A stretch of DNA of 64,000 nucleotides, taken from the NCBI RefSeq assembly GCF_013204855.1, contig NZ_JABMKZ010000011.1, positions 124,001 through 188,000 of the forward strand. The letters are read 5' to 3'. Both the position numbers and the translations under genes were made by a program. The notes beneath the pieces are model-generated. The model had not been told where the DNA came from. It did no database searches and saw only the letters and a program-made list of their open reading frames with translations. The DNA comes from Paenibacillus alba. GTDB taxonomy: Bacteria > Bacillota > Bacilli > Paenibacillales > NBRC-103111. Positions 1-7,986 of this stretch are shown piece by piece. Positions within the stretch are counted from its first letter, which is position 1. Each line of letters opens with the position of its first letter.

Positions 1-90
1 TGTGATTTTTGGGTCTATTTGGTATATGCACTATTGGCTATATGTAAGAAAGCAATGGTATACTTTCGGACCAGACGAGCTTCGGTTTGG

Positions 91-711
91 TTATTGAAAA
101 CTGCTGACTAATCCCTTAGATTGTGCTAACAAAGCCGCTTGGGTACGGTCATTTACACTTAATTTATTAAGAATTTGACTGACATGCTTCTTCACCGTAA
201 ACTCCGTAACCATCAACTTCTTGGCCATCCCTTGATTCGACAACCCTTCCCCAAGCCCAATCAATACTTCCCGCTCTTTGGGGGTTAGCTTGCTGAAGCT
301 GTCTTCATCCTCTTTCTTGAACAACATCTCCATCAGACCCGGATCATAGTATTTCTTGCCTTTGAAAATCAACTTAATGGCTAACAGCAGCTCTTCCGGC
401 AATGCTTCTTTCAGCACATATCCGTCCGCTCCAGCAGCTTCCGCTTTCCTGACATCCTGCTCCATGGTCGATGAAGTTAGAATAATACTGCGGCAGGACG
501 ACTCGCGAATCTGTTCCACCACTTCGATCCCGGAACGATTGCCTAGTTTAAGATCCACGATGGCTAAATCGGGCTTTGTTTTATGAATTAACTCCATAGC
601 TTGTTCAACCGTCTCTGCTTCGCCTGTCACTTCCACATTCGCTTCCAGCTTTAATACGGCCGATAAACCTTTACGCACTAAAGGGTGATCATCTACGATT
701 ATGACTTTCAC
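91..711 (-). CDS. NarL/LuxR-type response regulator
   Basis: DNA-binding response regulator, 206 aa, the normal length for the NarL/DegU class. The receiver domain covers about residues 1-120, with the acidic pair D7-D8, phosphoacceptor D53 in IVDLKLG and the conserved lysine in YVLKEAL. A LuxR-type helix-turn-helix occupies about 140-200 (starting LTPKEREVL). The start is GTG behind AGCAGGTG. It lies 39 bp downstream of the histidine kinase gene on the same strand, so the two almost certainly form one two-component operon with this protein as phosphotransfer partner. The regulated genes cannot be read from the sequence. Confidence 0.93.
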   Translation of the reverse strand: MKVIIVDDHPLVRKGLSAVLKLEANVEVTGEAETVEQAMELIHKTKPDLAIVDLKLGNRSGIEVVEQIRESSCRSIILTSSTMEQDVRKAEAAGADGYVLKEALPEELLLAIKLIFKGKKYYDPGLMEMLFKKEDEDSFSKLTPKEREVLIGLGEGLSNQGMAKKLMVTEFTVKKHVSQILNKLSVNDRTQAALLAQSKGLVSSFQ

Positions 712-750
712 AGTAACACCTGCTTTCGTTAGAATGGGGTTTTACTTTGT

Positions 751-2424
751 CTAGCCCATCGCTTGAAGTTCATCCGGTACTTTCTGTTCTTGCTGTTGTA
801 TGGGTAGTGCCACTTGGATATGCGTGCCCTTCCCTTCATTGCTGGTGATGTCAATCGTTCCACCCAATGAATGGACGAGCAGCTTCATGTTATTGACACC
901 GAGTCCGGATGACATCGGATCTGCTAACCGTTCAGTTACAGAGAATCCACGTCCATTATCCAAAACAGATAAATGAATCTCACTCATTTTAATACTCAAT
1001 TCCACATAGATTTGCGTACTGCTGCCATGACGAATGGCGTTTCCTGTTGCTTCGGAGATGATGCGGAACAACGCCTTTTGATAATTAAGAGGTAAACCAT
1101 GATCGTCACCGGTTACTTTAAAATTCACTTTGACCGCATGGAGCTTGGACAAGCTGTCCAAATGGGATTTGACGGTCGTAATCCAGAAATCGCCGCCATT
1201 TTTCCGTGAGCTTAGACTATAAATCGTTGAGCGAAGCTCTTGCGATGCGGCCACCGACGATTCTTGAATCACTTGCAATTGTTCCTTAATCTGATCTGTC
1301 GAAATATCATCCCATTTGCGGTTCAGGGAATGTACAGCATAGACGATACCGAACATGTACTGAGAGACGCTGTCATGCATCTCATCGGCAATCCGATTCT
1401 GCTCCTCAATAATCATTAATTGGTTCTCTATTCGCTCCAACTGGTGTCTTTCCAAGATCACCGCACAGAGCTCTGACAGAAAATACAACTGCTTAACGAA
1501 CCAATGCCTTCCTTCTTCATAACTTGAACGCTCAATCTTCACCCCCATGACACCCCAGAACCGGGTCGACGACTTGATCGGAATAACCAGAAACTCGCCA
1601 TGTTCAGGCAGTGTCATCACCATGCAGCTATCCAACTGTCTTAACTCTGTGACATTGCTTTCGATGGCTGCACTGAGCGACGCTTCGACGCCTGCTTGGG
1701 TTACACCTTGCGTAATAATTCGCTCATCCCGCTCATGTCCATTCACATCCCAGAAAAATGACATCCTCAATCGCGTTAGTTTAAGAGCAAATTCAGCGAA
1801 AATAATTTTCAGGTTCTCCGATTCGCTGTGCGTAGCAGCTTCTACAATTTGGTAGAGAGATTTCATGTGCTCCATCGTTTCCGTCGTACGCGTATTGGCA
1901 ATTTCCAGTCTGGTTTTCACACCGACGAGTAATTGGATGGATAAGGTCATAAACAATAGGACCAGATAGAAATGATTATCACTAATCAACATATGACCTA
2001 ATGCCTGGTGATTCGGATTAACAAAGATGAAGGAAAAAGCGGTGACAAATAAGAAATAACTGATCATCATAAACCAGCAATATACGGAGGAAAGATAACT
2101 GGCTGCCATCCAAGCAGGATTGAAAACACACCACAGGAATGGACTTTCCATTCCGCCGCTGAGAAGATGCAGAATCATCATACCTGCCATTTCCAAGCCA
2201 ACCGTGATTTTAACAACCCTAGAAGCTTGTCCACTCTTGGTATACATGTCTGTTATCCATTTGGCAAATAAGAATAAAGAGAGGATAATACACATCTTCA
2301 GCCCTATTGGGGGCCCGCGATCTTCAATCGCATAAACAAACGAAGTAACAGCTAAAGAAATATATCGATACAAGTAAAAGACTTGCCCCTCACCTGAGAA
2401 CATTCTTCTCATTCGTATAACCAT
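751..2424 (-). CDS. membrane sensor histidine kinase, NarL-partner (HisKA_3) class
   Basis: Sensor kinase of 557 aa. Roughly residues 15-170 hold five or six hydrophobic segments, followed by a GAF-like region (about 185-330). The HisKA_3 dimerisation region carries the H-box ADEMHDSVSQ (phospho-His near residue 350), and the HATPase_c domain shows an N-box (EATGNAIRHG), DNGRGF and GLGVNNMK. This architecture pairs with NarL/DegU-type regulators, which fits the response regulator 39 bp downstream. Several ATG codons crowd the 5' end (MVIRMRRM); the ribosome binding site is weak (AGGTAAGG), so the exact start is uncertain by a few codons. The ligand is unknown; the multi-span N-terminus suggests sensing in or near the membrane. 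Confidence 0.9.
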   Translation of the reverse strand: MVIRMRRMFSGEGQVFYLYRYISLAVTSFVYAIEDRGPPIGLKMCIILSLFLFAKWITDMYTKSGQASRVVKITVGLEMAGMMILHLLSGGMESPFLWCVFNPAWMAASYLSSVYCWFMMISYFLFVTAFSFIFVNPNHQALGHMLISDNHFYLVLLFMTLSIQLLVGVKTRLEIANTRTTETMEHMKSLYQIVEAATHSESENLKIIFAEFALKLTRLRMSFFWDVNGHERDERIITQGVTQAGVEASLSAAIESNVTELRQLDSCMVMTLPEHGEFLVIPIKSSTRFWGVMGVKIERSSYEEGRHWFVKQLYFLSELCAVILERHQLERIENQLMIIEEQNRIADEMHDSVSQYMFGIVYAVHSLNRKWDDISTDQIKEQLQVIQESSVAASQELRSTIYSLSSRKNGGDFWITTVKSHLDSLSKLHAVKVNFKVTGDDHGLPLNYQKALFRIISEATGNAIRHGSSTQIYVELSIKMSEIHLSVLDNGRGFSVTERLADPMSSGLGVNNMKLLVHSLGGTIDITSNEGKGTHIQVALPIQQQEQKVPDELQAMG

Positions 2425-2799
2425 CCCTTACCTGTTATTTAATTTTTTACAGACCAATCCCGTCATTATTTAGATTACTTCTTCAACAATACCCAAGATG
2501 ACAGTGAACAAAACAGTAAAATTTTTACAATTATGTCCATGACTTATTCCTATAGGGTTCGTGTAAAATGTATTTTTCTGTCTCAAAAAATGGAAAAATG
2601 CAATTTTCAGGCATTCTGATCTACTTATTTTGATCACATTGGCCTACTTACGCTACAAATCGTTTTTAGGGAAGGAGATAAGCACCAGACAAGAATTCAT
2701 TCTTTTGTCTCATAACTTTTTTTCAAAAAATTAATAATAATCCCACAAAAAGGACTTAATCATGTAAGGATTCCTCACACTTGTAATGAGGTATTCCTT

Positions 2800-2976
2800 A
2801 TGGATGAGAATGAATGGACCTCCTTCAGCACGACAGGTACATCAGTGATGCCTGCAAGATCAAATATCAGTTCCTTGTCTGCCAAATGTTGGTTGCACCT
2901 AGAAGGTAGCTTAACCTTACCAAATAGCAAAATTTATATAAATAGGAACCAAGATGGAATTCAAAGTGGTAGCTAA
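2800..2976 (+). CDS. possible small protein, 58 aa
   Basis: An ATG frame of 58 codons with GAGG placed 8 nt before the start. The product is Ser/Thr/Asn-rich with two Trp, has no obvious signal peptide or membrane segment and matches no family I recognise. It sits alone in a long intergenic gap and is followed after 12 bp by a bidirectional terminator hairpin. It could equally be a remnant of a larger gene or chance. Confidence 0.25.
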   Translation: MDENEWTSFSTTGTSVMPARSNISSLSAKCWLHLEGSLTLPNSKIYINRNQDGIQSGS

Positions 2977-2988
2977 AACCTAAGAACA

Positions 2989-3020
2989 AAAAGAAGCTGC
3001 CTATAGAAGCAGCCCCTTTT
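2989..3020. terminator. bidirectional intrinsic terminator
   Basis: Stem AAGCTGC/GCAGC(CC) with a 7-8 nt loop. The minus strand runs into TTCTTTTTG and the plus strand into CCCCTTTT. It sits just past the stop of the minus-strand GNAT fusion gene and just past the possible plus-strand small ORF. Confidence 0.7.
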
Positions 3021-3058
3021 CTGATCATATCTAGTTCTAACTACCTTCGCCGTTGCGA

Positions 3059-3934
3059 TTATTGTTCCATAATAGGCAAACGCCAGTCGTTGCAATGCAT
3101 GAAAGTTCCCGGCGGGTATTCAAACGAACATTCGGACACCAGTTGAAAATGAAGCTTGCGGCATATCGCATTGGAGGCTGGATTATCGACAGAAGGAAAA
3201 GCATGAATGAACCTCAGCCTTTGCTCAGCTTTGGCTTGTTTGATGGCTTCAGCGGTTGCCAATGCTGCAATGCCCTTGCCTTGGAATGGAGGAAGTACCC
3301 CCCATCCCATCTCGTAGACCATTTCTCCTTGCCAACTGGTTTCCCAGTAACCTACATTTCCGACGGAAACACCTTCAGGCATAAGTACGATGCTAAACAT
3401 TCGTCCTTTCCCCACTGCACTTAGGTCGCAATACCGCTTATGTCGTTGGTGCACCTGCTCATCCGTCTCAGGTCCCCCTAAATGATCCAGCATTTCGGGA
3501 ATATTTAATTGATGCAGCAGGTCAAAGTCCGTCTCTGCCCATGGTACTATCTGAACCGCGGACTTCCAAAAAGTAAAGCAACAGAACCCATACGTGCTAA
3601 AAGTTTCAAAAATAGTCCGATCAACATCGTCTGCTTTATAATTTCGATGAACAACCTTTTGGTTATCTTCTTCCTCTCCATAAGAGATTGCCCACAGTTC
3701 AATAGCAGTTTCCTTTTTCATGATGGACAGCACATAGTCAGTTAGTTGATCTAAACATGTTGAATCGAAACTTCCGCCAAGCCAATAAATATAGTTCTTC
3801 TTAATGTATCGCTCCAAACCGTAAGGCGGGTTTTTGCAAATACAGACTTGCAATCCCTCTGAATTCGCTTTTTTATCTGCATGATTGACTTCTGGAAGCG
3901 GATAGTCAGATGCCACGAATCGAAATAAACTCAT
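3059..3934 (-). CDS. GNAT acetyltransferase fused to an uncharacterised N-terminal domain
   Basis: A 291-aa protein in two parts. Residues from about 130 onward form a RimJ/RimL-like N-acetyltransferase (entry at PWAETDFDLLHQLNIPEM, acetyl-CoA loop at LPPFQGKGIA, then ASNAICRKLHF). Residues 1-125 (start MSLFRFVASDYPLPEV, later KKNYIYWLGG) resemble small uncharacterised Bacillales proteins that I remember as free-standing. The reading frame is continuous through the junction. AAAGGAG precedes the ATG. It begins 14 bp after the HxlR regulator gene on the same strand, so the pair is probably co-transcribed and this gene may be the regulated target. The acceptor substrate is unknown. Confidence 0.8.
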   Translation of the reverse strand: MSLFRFVASDYPLPEVNHADKKANSEGLQVCICKNPPYGLERYIKKNYIYWLGGSFDSTCLDQLTDYVLSIMKKETAIELWAISYGEEEDNQKVVHRNYKADDVDRTIFETFSTYGFCCFTFWKSAVQIVPWAETDFDLLHQLNIPEMLDHLGGPETDEQVHQRHKRYCDLSAVGKGRMFSIVLMPEGVSVGNVGYWETSWQGEMVYEMGWGVLPPFQGKGIAALATAEAIKQAKAEQRLRFIHAFPSVDNPASNAICRKLHFQLVSECSFEYPPGTFMHCNDWRLPIMEQ

Positions 3935-3948
3935 ATCACATTTCTCCT

Positions 3949-4287
3949 TTATAACTGTAAACCAAATCTTTTCAACTCCACGAAGATGCCTTCCAAACGC
4001 CTGCCTTTATCCGTTAACGTATACTCCACGCGTGGCGGCACTTCTGGGTACACCTTTCTAACCAATAGGTCGTTAGCTTCCAACTCCTTAAGTCGCAGCG
4101 AGAGGGTCTTGGGACTTATGCCATCCATAGATTTCAGCAGATCGCTGAAGCGCAGCGTTCCTTCTATTAATAGGTCGCGAACAATTAAAAAGGTCCATTT
4201 GGTCCCAATTAAATCTAATGTCTTGGCAATTGGGCACAACACGCCCGGTTCGCCTTTGGTCAATATGACCGGCTCATGACTATTCAT
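3949..4287 (-). CDS. HxlR-family winged-helix transcriptional regulator
   Basis: 112 aa, normal family length. The HxlR fold is clear: CPIAKTLDLIGTKWTFLIV at the N-terminus (with the conserved cysteine that senses redox or electrophiles in several members), then RFSDLLKSMDGISPKTL and the wing region PRVEYTLTDKGR. AGAAGGAG precedes the ATG. The downstream gene starts 14 bp after its stop, so it probably controls its own operon with the GNAT fusion protein. Confidence 0.9.
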   Translation of the reverse strand: MNSHEPVILTKGEPGVLCPIAKTLDLIGTKWTFLIVRDLLIEGTLRFSDLLKSMDGISPKTLSLRLKELEANDLLVRKVYPEVPPRVEYTLTDKGRRLEGIFVELKRFGLQL

Positions 4288-4375
4288 GTTCTTTTTCTCC
4301 TTCTAAACTAATGATTCCTTAAGGGAAATTATAGGTAATTAGAAGCATTACGGCAACTATTCATTTATCCAAAAT

Positions 4376-4418
4376 CAAAATAAAACCCCTGAGTACCCAT
4401 TAGCTGTGGGCTCAGAGG
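4376..4418 (-). terminator. intrinsic terminator after DinB-like gene
   Basis: On the minus strand an interrupted stem (CCTCTGAG..CTCAGGGG with inner CCCA/TGGG) is followed by TTTTATTTT, just beyond the stop of the DinB-like gene. Confidence 0.75.
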
Positions 4419-4434
4419 CTTACGTCAAGCCATT

Positions 4435-4974
4435 CTAAATGCTGATTTCTAGCTCTTGCTTCAAACGATCAATCTGCAGGCGATGATGACGGAAATGCAT
4501 TTCGATCAACTGAAACCACTCCTTCGCATGAAGCCCGCCGAATCTAGGATGTGCAGCCGTCTGATGAACTGGAGCTGTCTCCAGTTGAGGTTGGATTTCC
4601 TTCAGCTTGCTAAGCACAGCTTGCAAACCATTCATGATCTGCTCTTTGTCGAGTGGCTGCGAAGGCGTGTATTGCGGTGACGCGGGAACAGAAATCTTGA
4701 TCGGCGGAAAGCTTGCTGCTTCAAAAACAGCTTCACCAGCCTGAGTTTTTCCTGCGATTGCGTTTACGGTTGCTTCACTCGGCTGTAAGCATGTCTCGAT
4801 ATTTCGAATTTGCATATACAGCGACGTTTGGATTAAATGAACATACACTTGTCCTAATGACCATTCCGTTTCACTTGGCTGGCGTGTCAACTGCTCCATG
4901 CTGAACTCAGTTAATTCTGCCTCATACAAGTGGATGATCTCTTCAAGCTTTTGTAATGTTTGTGTCGTATTCAT
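4435..4974 (-). CDS. DinB-like putative metal-dependent protein
   Basis: 179 aa four-helix-bundle protein of the DinB/YfiT type. Likely metal-binding histidines are in QVYVHLIQT (N-terminal half) and EMHFRHHRLQ near the C-terminus, the usual family spacing. Members are often thiol-dependent transferases (bacillithiol, mycothiol) or stress-induced proteins of unknown activity; nothing here decides between them. It follows the WYL regulator gene by 66 bp on the same strand, so it may be the last gene of that cluster. An AAGGAG lies about 13 nt from the ATG. Confidence 0.85.
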   Translation of the reverse strand: MNTTQTLQKLEEIIHLYEAELTEFSMEQLTRQPSETEWSLGQVYVHLIQTSLYMQIRNIETCLQPSEATVNAIAGKTQAGEAVFEAASFPPIKISVPASPQYTPSQPLDKEQIMNGLQAVLSKLKEIQPQLETAPVHQTAAHPRFGGLHAKEWFQLIEMHFRHHRLQIDRLKQELEISI

Positions 4975-5040
4975 AGGTTATAAACAGCTCCTTCTTGATT
5001 TATAGCCTCATCATACACCTTAGTTACTGACAGCATCCTG

Positions 5041-5988
5041 TCAGTAGCTCTTGGACATCAATTCAATTTCTTCACGAACTCGAATGCGTAAAGATTCTGG
5101 TTCCATGACTACGATATCCGAGCCCCAACTGAGTACCCATGACAGGATATCTTCAATCTGTCGGACGCGAAACGTCAGTTCCAACTGTTCATCTTTAACC
5201 GCCATTTCTTCCAAGTAGAAATTATTCGATTCTTTGATGCGGTTCGCAATCCCCTGCTTCGCAAGCATGCGTACATGAATATTGCGATCATCAACGGTTT
5301 TGTAATTTTGAAGATTGAATTCAGCAGGAAGCAAGAAGGTTTCCGTCGTAACGATCAGATCGCTCATTCGGGACAAGCGGAAATGCCGGATCTCTTGCCG
5401 CAGCTCGCAAAAAGCAATTAATACCCAAGAACCATTAATAAGAATAAGGCCATAAGGCGCAACTTTACGAACCAGATGGCGATGTGATTCGGTATCAGCC
5501 CTAATTTTGGAATATTGAAATTGCACCTTGGTAAGCGTCAATATGACTTGACGCAGTATGGCTAGATATTCCTTCTCCTTATAACTGACCTCAGCTAGGT
5601 TAGGATCTACAACTTTGGTTGTCTTGCGAATTCGATGTACCTCATCGAGAATACGTTCTGGTAAAATCGTTTCAATTTTGGACTGGGCTGTCTGCGCCTT
5701 CGCCCCATAGCTGGAATCGAATTTCTGTACGACAAAATCCGTCCCAATCAGCAGCGATACCGCTTCTTCAATCGTAAAGCTGAGTGGCGGCAAAAAATAA
5801 CCTTCCATTAAGGAATAGCCGATTCCTGTCGACCCGACGACCGGCACTCCCGCTTCGCTTAGAGCCTGAATATCACGATAAATCGTTCTGCGACTGGTTT
5901 CAAACGTATCTGCCAAATCCTCAGCACGCAGCGTTCCTTTGCTCTGAAGTTCCAAGACGATAGCTAATAACCGATCCGTTTTGTTCAT
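5041..5988 (-). CDS. YafY-type HTH/WYL-domain transcriptional regulator
   Basis: 315 aa from the preferred ATG; four codons upstream is a GTG that overlaps the ribosome binding site (AGGTGG). A DeoR-like helix-turn-helix occupies about residues 1-60 (TFETSRRTIYRDIQALSEAG), and a WYL ligand-sensing domain lies in the second half (VAPYGLILINGSWVLIAFC, then REEIELMSKSY at the end). WYL regulators bind small ligands or nucleic acid and usually act on adjacent genes. It starts 24 bp after the flavoprotein-like gene, in one likely operon. Confidence 0.9.
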   Translation of the reverse strand: MNKTDRLLAIVLELQSKGTLRAEDLADTFETSRRTIYRDIQALSEAGVPVVGSTGIGYSLMEGYFLPPLSFTIEEAVSLLIGTDFVVQKFDSSYGAKAQTAQSKIETILPERILDEVHRIRKTTKVVDPNLAEVSYKEKEYLAILRQVILTLTKVQFQYSKIRADTESHRHLVRKVAPYGLILINGSWVLIAFCELRQEIRHFRLSRMSDLIVTTETFLLPAEFNLQNYKTVDDRNIHVRMLAKQGIANRIKESNNFYLEEMAVKDEQLELTFRVRQIEDILSWVLSWGSDIVVMEPESLRIRVREEIELMSKSY

Positions 5989-6012
5989 ATGAACAGCCAC
6001 CTATTTCAATTG

Positions 6013-6648
6013 TTAATATAATCGTTTGGAATATCCTTCTGCCAAACGATCTGCGATAACCTCAGCAGTTATCCCTTCAAGCTTGGCATGATCTGCCAAA
6101 ATTGTGGCCGCTGAAGGCAGCATCTCTCTTTGCAGCCAGGACTCTGGCTCCCACAAGCCTGAACGCTTAAACGCTTTTGCGCAGTGTAGAAAGCACTCTT
6201 CCACCTGCACCACGATGCCTAGAAGCGGATCTTTATCACTCGCCCGCATCGCTTGAAGCAGTTGTTTATCCTTCGTAATAAAGGCTCGACCATTTATTCG
6301 CAAAGTCTCGCCGAAACTAGGAATTAGAAAAAGCAATCCGATTTCCGGGTTACTGATCATGTTTCGAAAGGTATCTACTCTTTTATTCCCCGGACGATCT
6401 GGAATGATTATTGTTTTCTCATCGACAATGTGGACAAAACCAGCTGCGTCCCCCCTCGGAGAAACATCACATTTGCCATGCGCATCCGCAGTTGAGATGA
6501 ATACAAACGGCGACTTGGCAATGTAATCACGGCAATGTGCATCAATGTGAGAAATGACCTTTTTATTCACAAGCTCGCTCGGATAGCCAAGTATCGAGCG
6601 AAGCTCCTCTTCCGTAGTCACCAATTCGTTGGGATTAATCTTTGGCAA
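6013..6648 (-). CDS. pyridoxamine 5'-phosphate oxidase-like FMN-binding protein
   Basis: A split-barrel flavin protein of the MSMEG_1061-like PPOX group: FVFISTADAHGKCDVSPRGD, then VDTFRNMISNPEIGLLFLIP and RINGRAFI. The longest frame begins at 6669, but a TTG at 6648 has GGGAGGG six bases upstream while the upstream ATGs have no ribosome binding site, so 211 aa is preferred. Such proteins reduce or oxidise small molecules with flavin cofactors; the substrate is unknown. It is the first gene of a probable cluster with the WYL regulator and DinB-like protein. Confidence 0.85.
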   Translation of the reverse strand: MPKINPNELVTTEEELRSILGYPSELVNKKVISHIDAHCRDYIAKSPFVFISTADAHGKCDVSPRGDAAGFVHIVDEKTIIIPDRPGNKRVDTFRNMISNPEIGLLFLIPSFGETLRINGRAFITKDKQLLQAMRASDKDPLLGIVVQVEECFLHCAKAFKRSGLWEPESWLQREMLPSAATILADHAKLEGITAEVIADRLAEGYSKRLY

Positions 6649-6754
6649 TGACAACCCTCCCATTTGCATCTATGAAATAATCAGTGCTTGCTTATGAAGA
6701 GCATAATAACACATTTTCTCGTAAAAAGGAGCCTTTGCAATGACTTCATTGGCT

Positions 6755-7750
6755 TTACTCATTGATAATTTTAAAAGTGAGCTTAATCATCTTAACACTT
6801 TGAAACATGGCTAAATAATCAACCATCCCCTTCTCATCGCTAGGATCATATTGAACATCTGTTGGCGTAAAAAAGAGAAATACCTGATTCCCTTTTTCGC
6901 CTATTTCCGAGATCGGAATGATTCCTTTTATTTCTTCTTTGCTTAAATTCCATTCCTCTTTATCCCATACAGCGAGGGTAAATAAGATACCTGTTCCAGT
7001 TGCCTTGTTAATAAAATTAATACTGTGACCATAGGAAACCGCTTGATCAACGATGTCATACTTGTCAGACCAGCTTAAAGGCAGCTGAAGTGAAAAATGA
7101 TAAGTATCATTTTCATACAACATGGTCGTGATTGGCTGATAGTGTTCCTCTTTGGGCGGGTTCGCCTGCAAATGGTCAAACTTTACCTTCATTCGCTCAA
7201 TAAATGTGACGGCCTCGGTTCTTGTAACAAAGTCACCGCTATGAAACCCGTCTACACTTAGCTCAGTCTTCCCTTCAGCCAATCCAGTATCAAGTACATA
7301 GCGAATTGAATCTTCTCTGCTATAATTCCTTCCTGTGGCATTCGCTAGCATTTGAGCGACCATTCCTCTGGACATACTCATATGTGTCGTTGCATGACCC
7401 CCCAAGGAGGATGGAGCAACAGTTTTCCAATTCATGTTATTTGCGTAGGTTGCATAGGGTGTTGCCCAATTCGAAGATTCTGGACTTGGTGCAAAATCTG
7501 CAGGGTGATAGGCTCTAATTAGCATCGCAATAAATTCAAATTGATCAACTTCCGAATTTGGCTGAAATGTGCCATCCGGATATCCTTCAATAACGGCATG
7601 ATCAAGTGCCCATTGAATATGCGGATATCCCCAGAAAGAATTGGATATATCAGAAAACGATTCGCTGCTAGCACCTGAAGCTGTTGCACATGTACTAACC
7701 ATTTGGAGGGAAAGTAAAGTCAAAAGGACTTGTTTTTTATACTTTTCCAA
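6755..7750 (-). CDS. secreted SLH-domain protein
   Basis: The longest frame starts at an ATG at 7867, but a TTG at 7750 has GAGGTGA five bases upstream and gives a clean signal peptide (KYKKQVLLTLLSLQM... ending near CATASGA), so 331 aa is preferred. Three SLH-type segments follow in about residues 35-190 (FSDISNSFWGYPHIQWAL, VIEGYPDGTFQPNSEVDQFE, DFVTRTEAVTFIERM), which bind pyruvylated secondary cell-wall polymer. The C-terminal ~110 residues look like a small mixed alpha/beta domain (YHFSLQLPLSW...) that I cannot name. Probably surface-attached. Confidence 0.85.
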   Translation of the reverse strand: MEKYKKQVLLTLLSLQMVSTCATASGASSESFSDISNSFWGYPHIQWALDHAVIEGYPDGTFQPNSEVDQFEFIAMLIRAYHPADFAPSPESSNWATPYATYANNMNWKTVAPSSLGGHATTHMSMSRGMVAQMLANATGRNYSREDSIRYVLDTGLAEGKTELSVDGFHSGDFVTRTEAVTFIERMKVKFDHLQANPPKEEHYQPITTMLYENDTYHFSLQLPLSWSDKYDIVDQAVSYGHSINFINKATGTGILFTLAVWDKEEWNLSKEEIKGIIPISEIGEKGNQVFLFFTPTDVQYDPSDEKGMVDYLAMFQSVKMIKLTFKIINE

Positions 7751-7868
7751 AAAAATCACCTCGTTATTTATATTGTCAAAACGTACATACAAGATCCACT
7801 TCATTAGACGTCTTGCAGCATATAAAGTTGTTAAAATAAGGAAATAAACGTCTTTGAACTTCAACATT

Positions 7869-7890
7869 GAAAAAAGCCGCCTTTCGGCAG
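7869..7890 (-). terminator. intrinsic terminator upstream of the SLH gene
   Basis: On the minus strand GCTGCC-GAAA-GGCGGC is followed directly by TTTTTT. No minus-strand gene ends here: the nearest gene to the right (from 7987) is on the plus strand. It must end either an unannotated minus transcript or the leader of the SLH gene. Confidence 0.75.
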
Positions 7891-7986
7891 CACAGTTCCT
7901 CTATGATGGGCATCCTACATTCGTAGTTTCATTAGCAAGCTGTTGGTTTAATTAGTAGTAAGCAAGTAATAAAGGAGGATACACCT

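Larger units (their letters stand above)
2425..3058. other. long intergenic region with one possible small ORF
   Basis: About 630 bp between the kinase gene and the GNAT fusion gene. It is AT-rich, has an imperfect palindrome (AAGGATTCCTCA..TGAGGTATTCCTT, about 2766-2799), a possible 58-codon ORF on the plus strand (2800-2976) and a terminator near 2989-3020. Nothing else with a clear signal was found. Confidence 0.5.
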
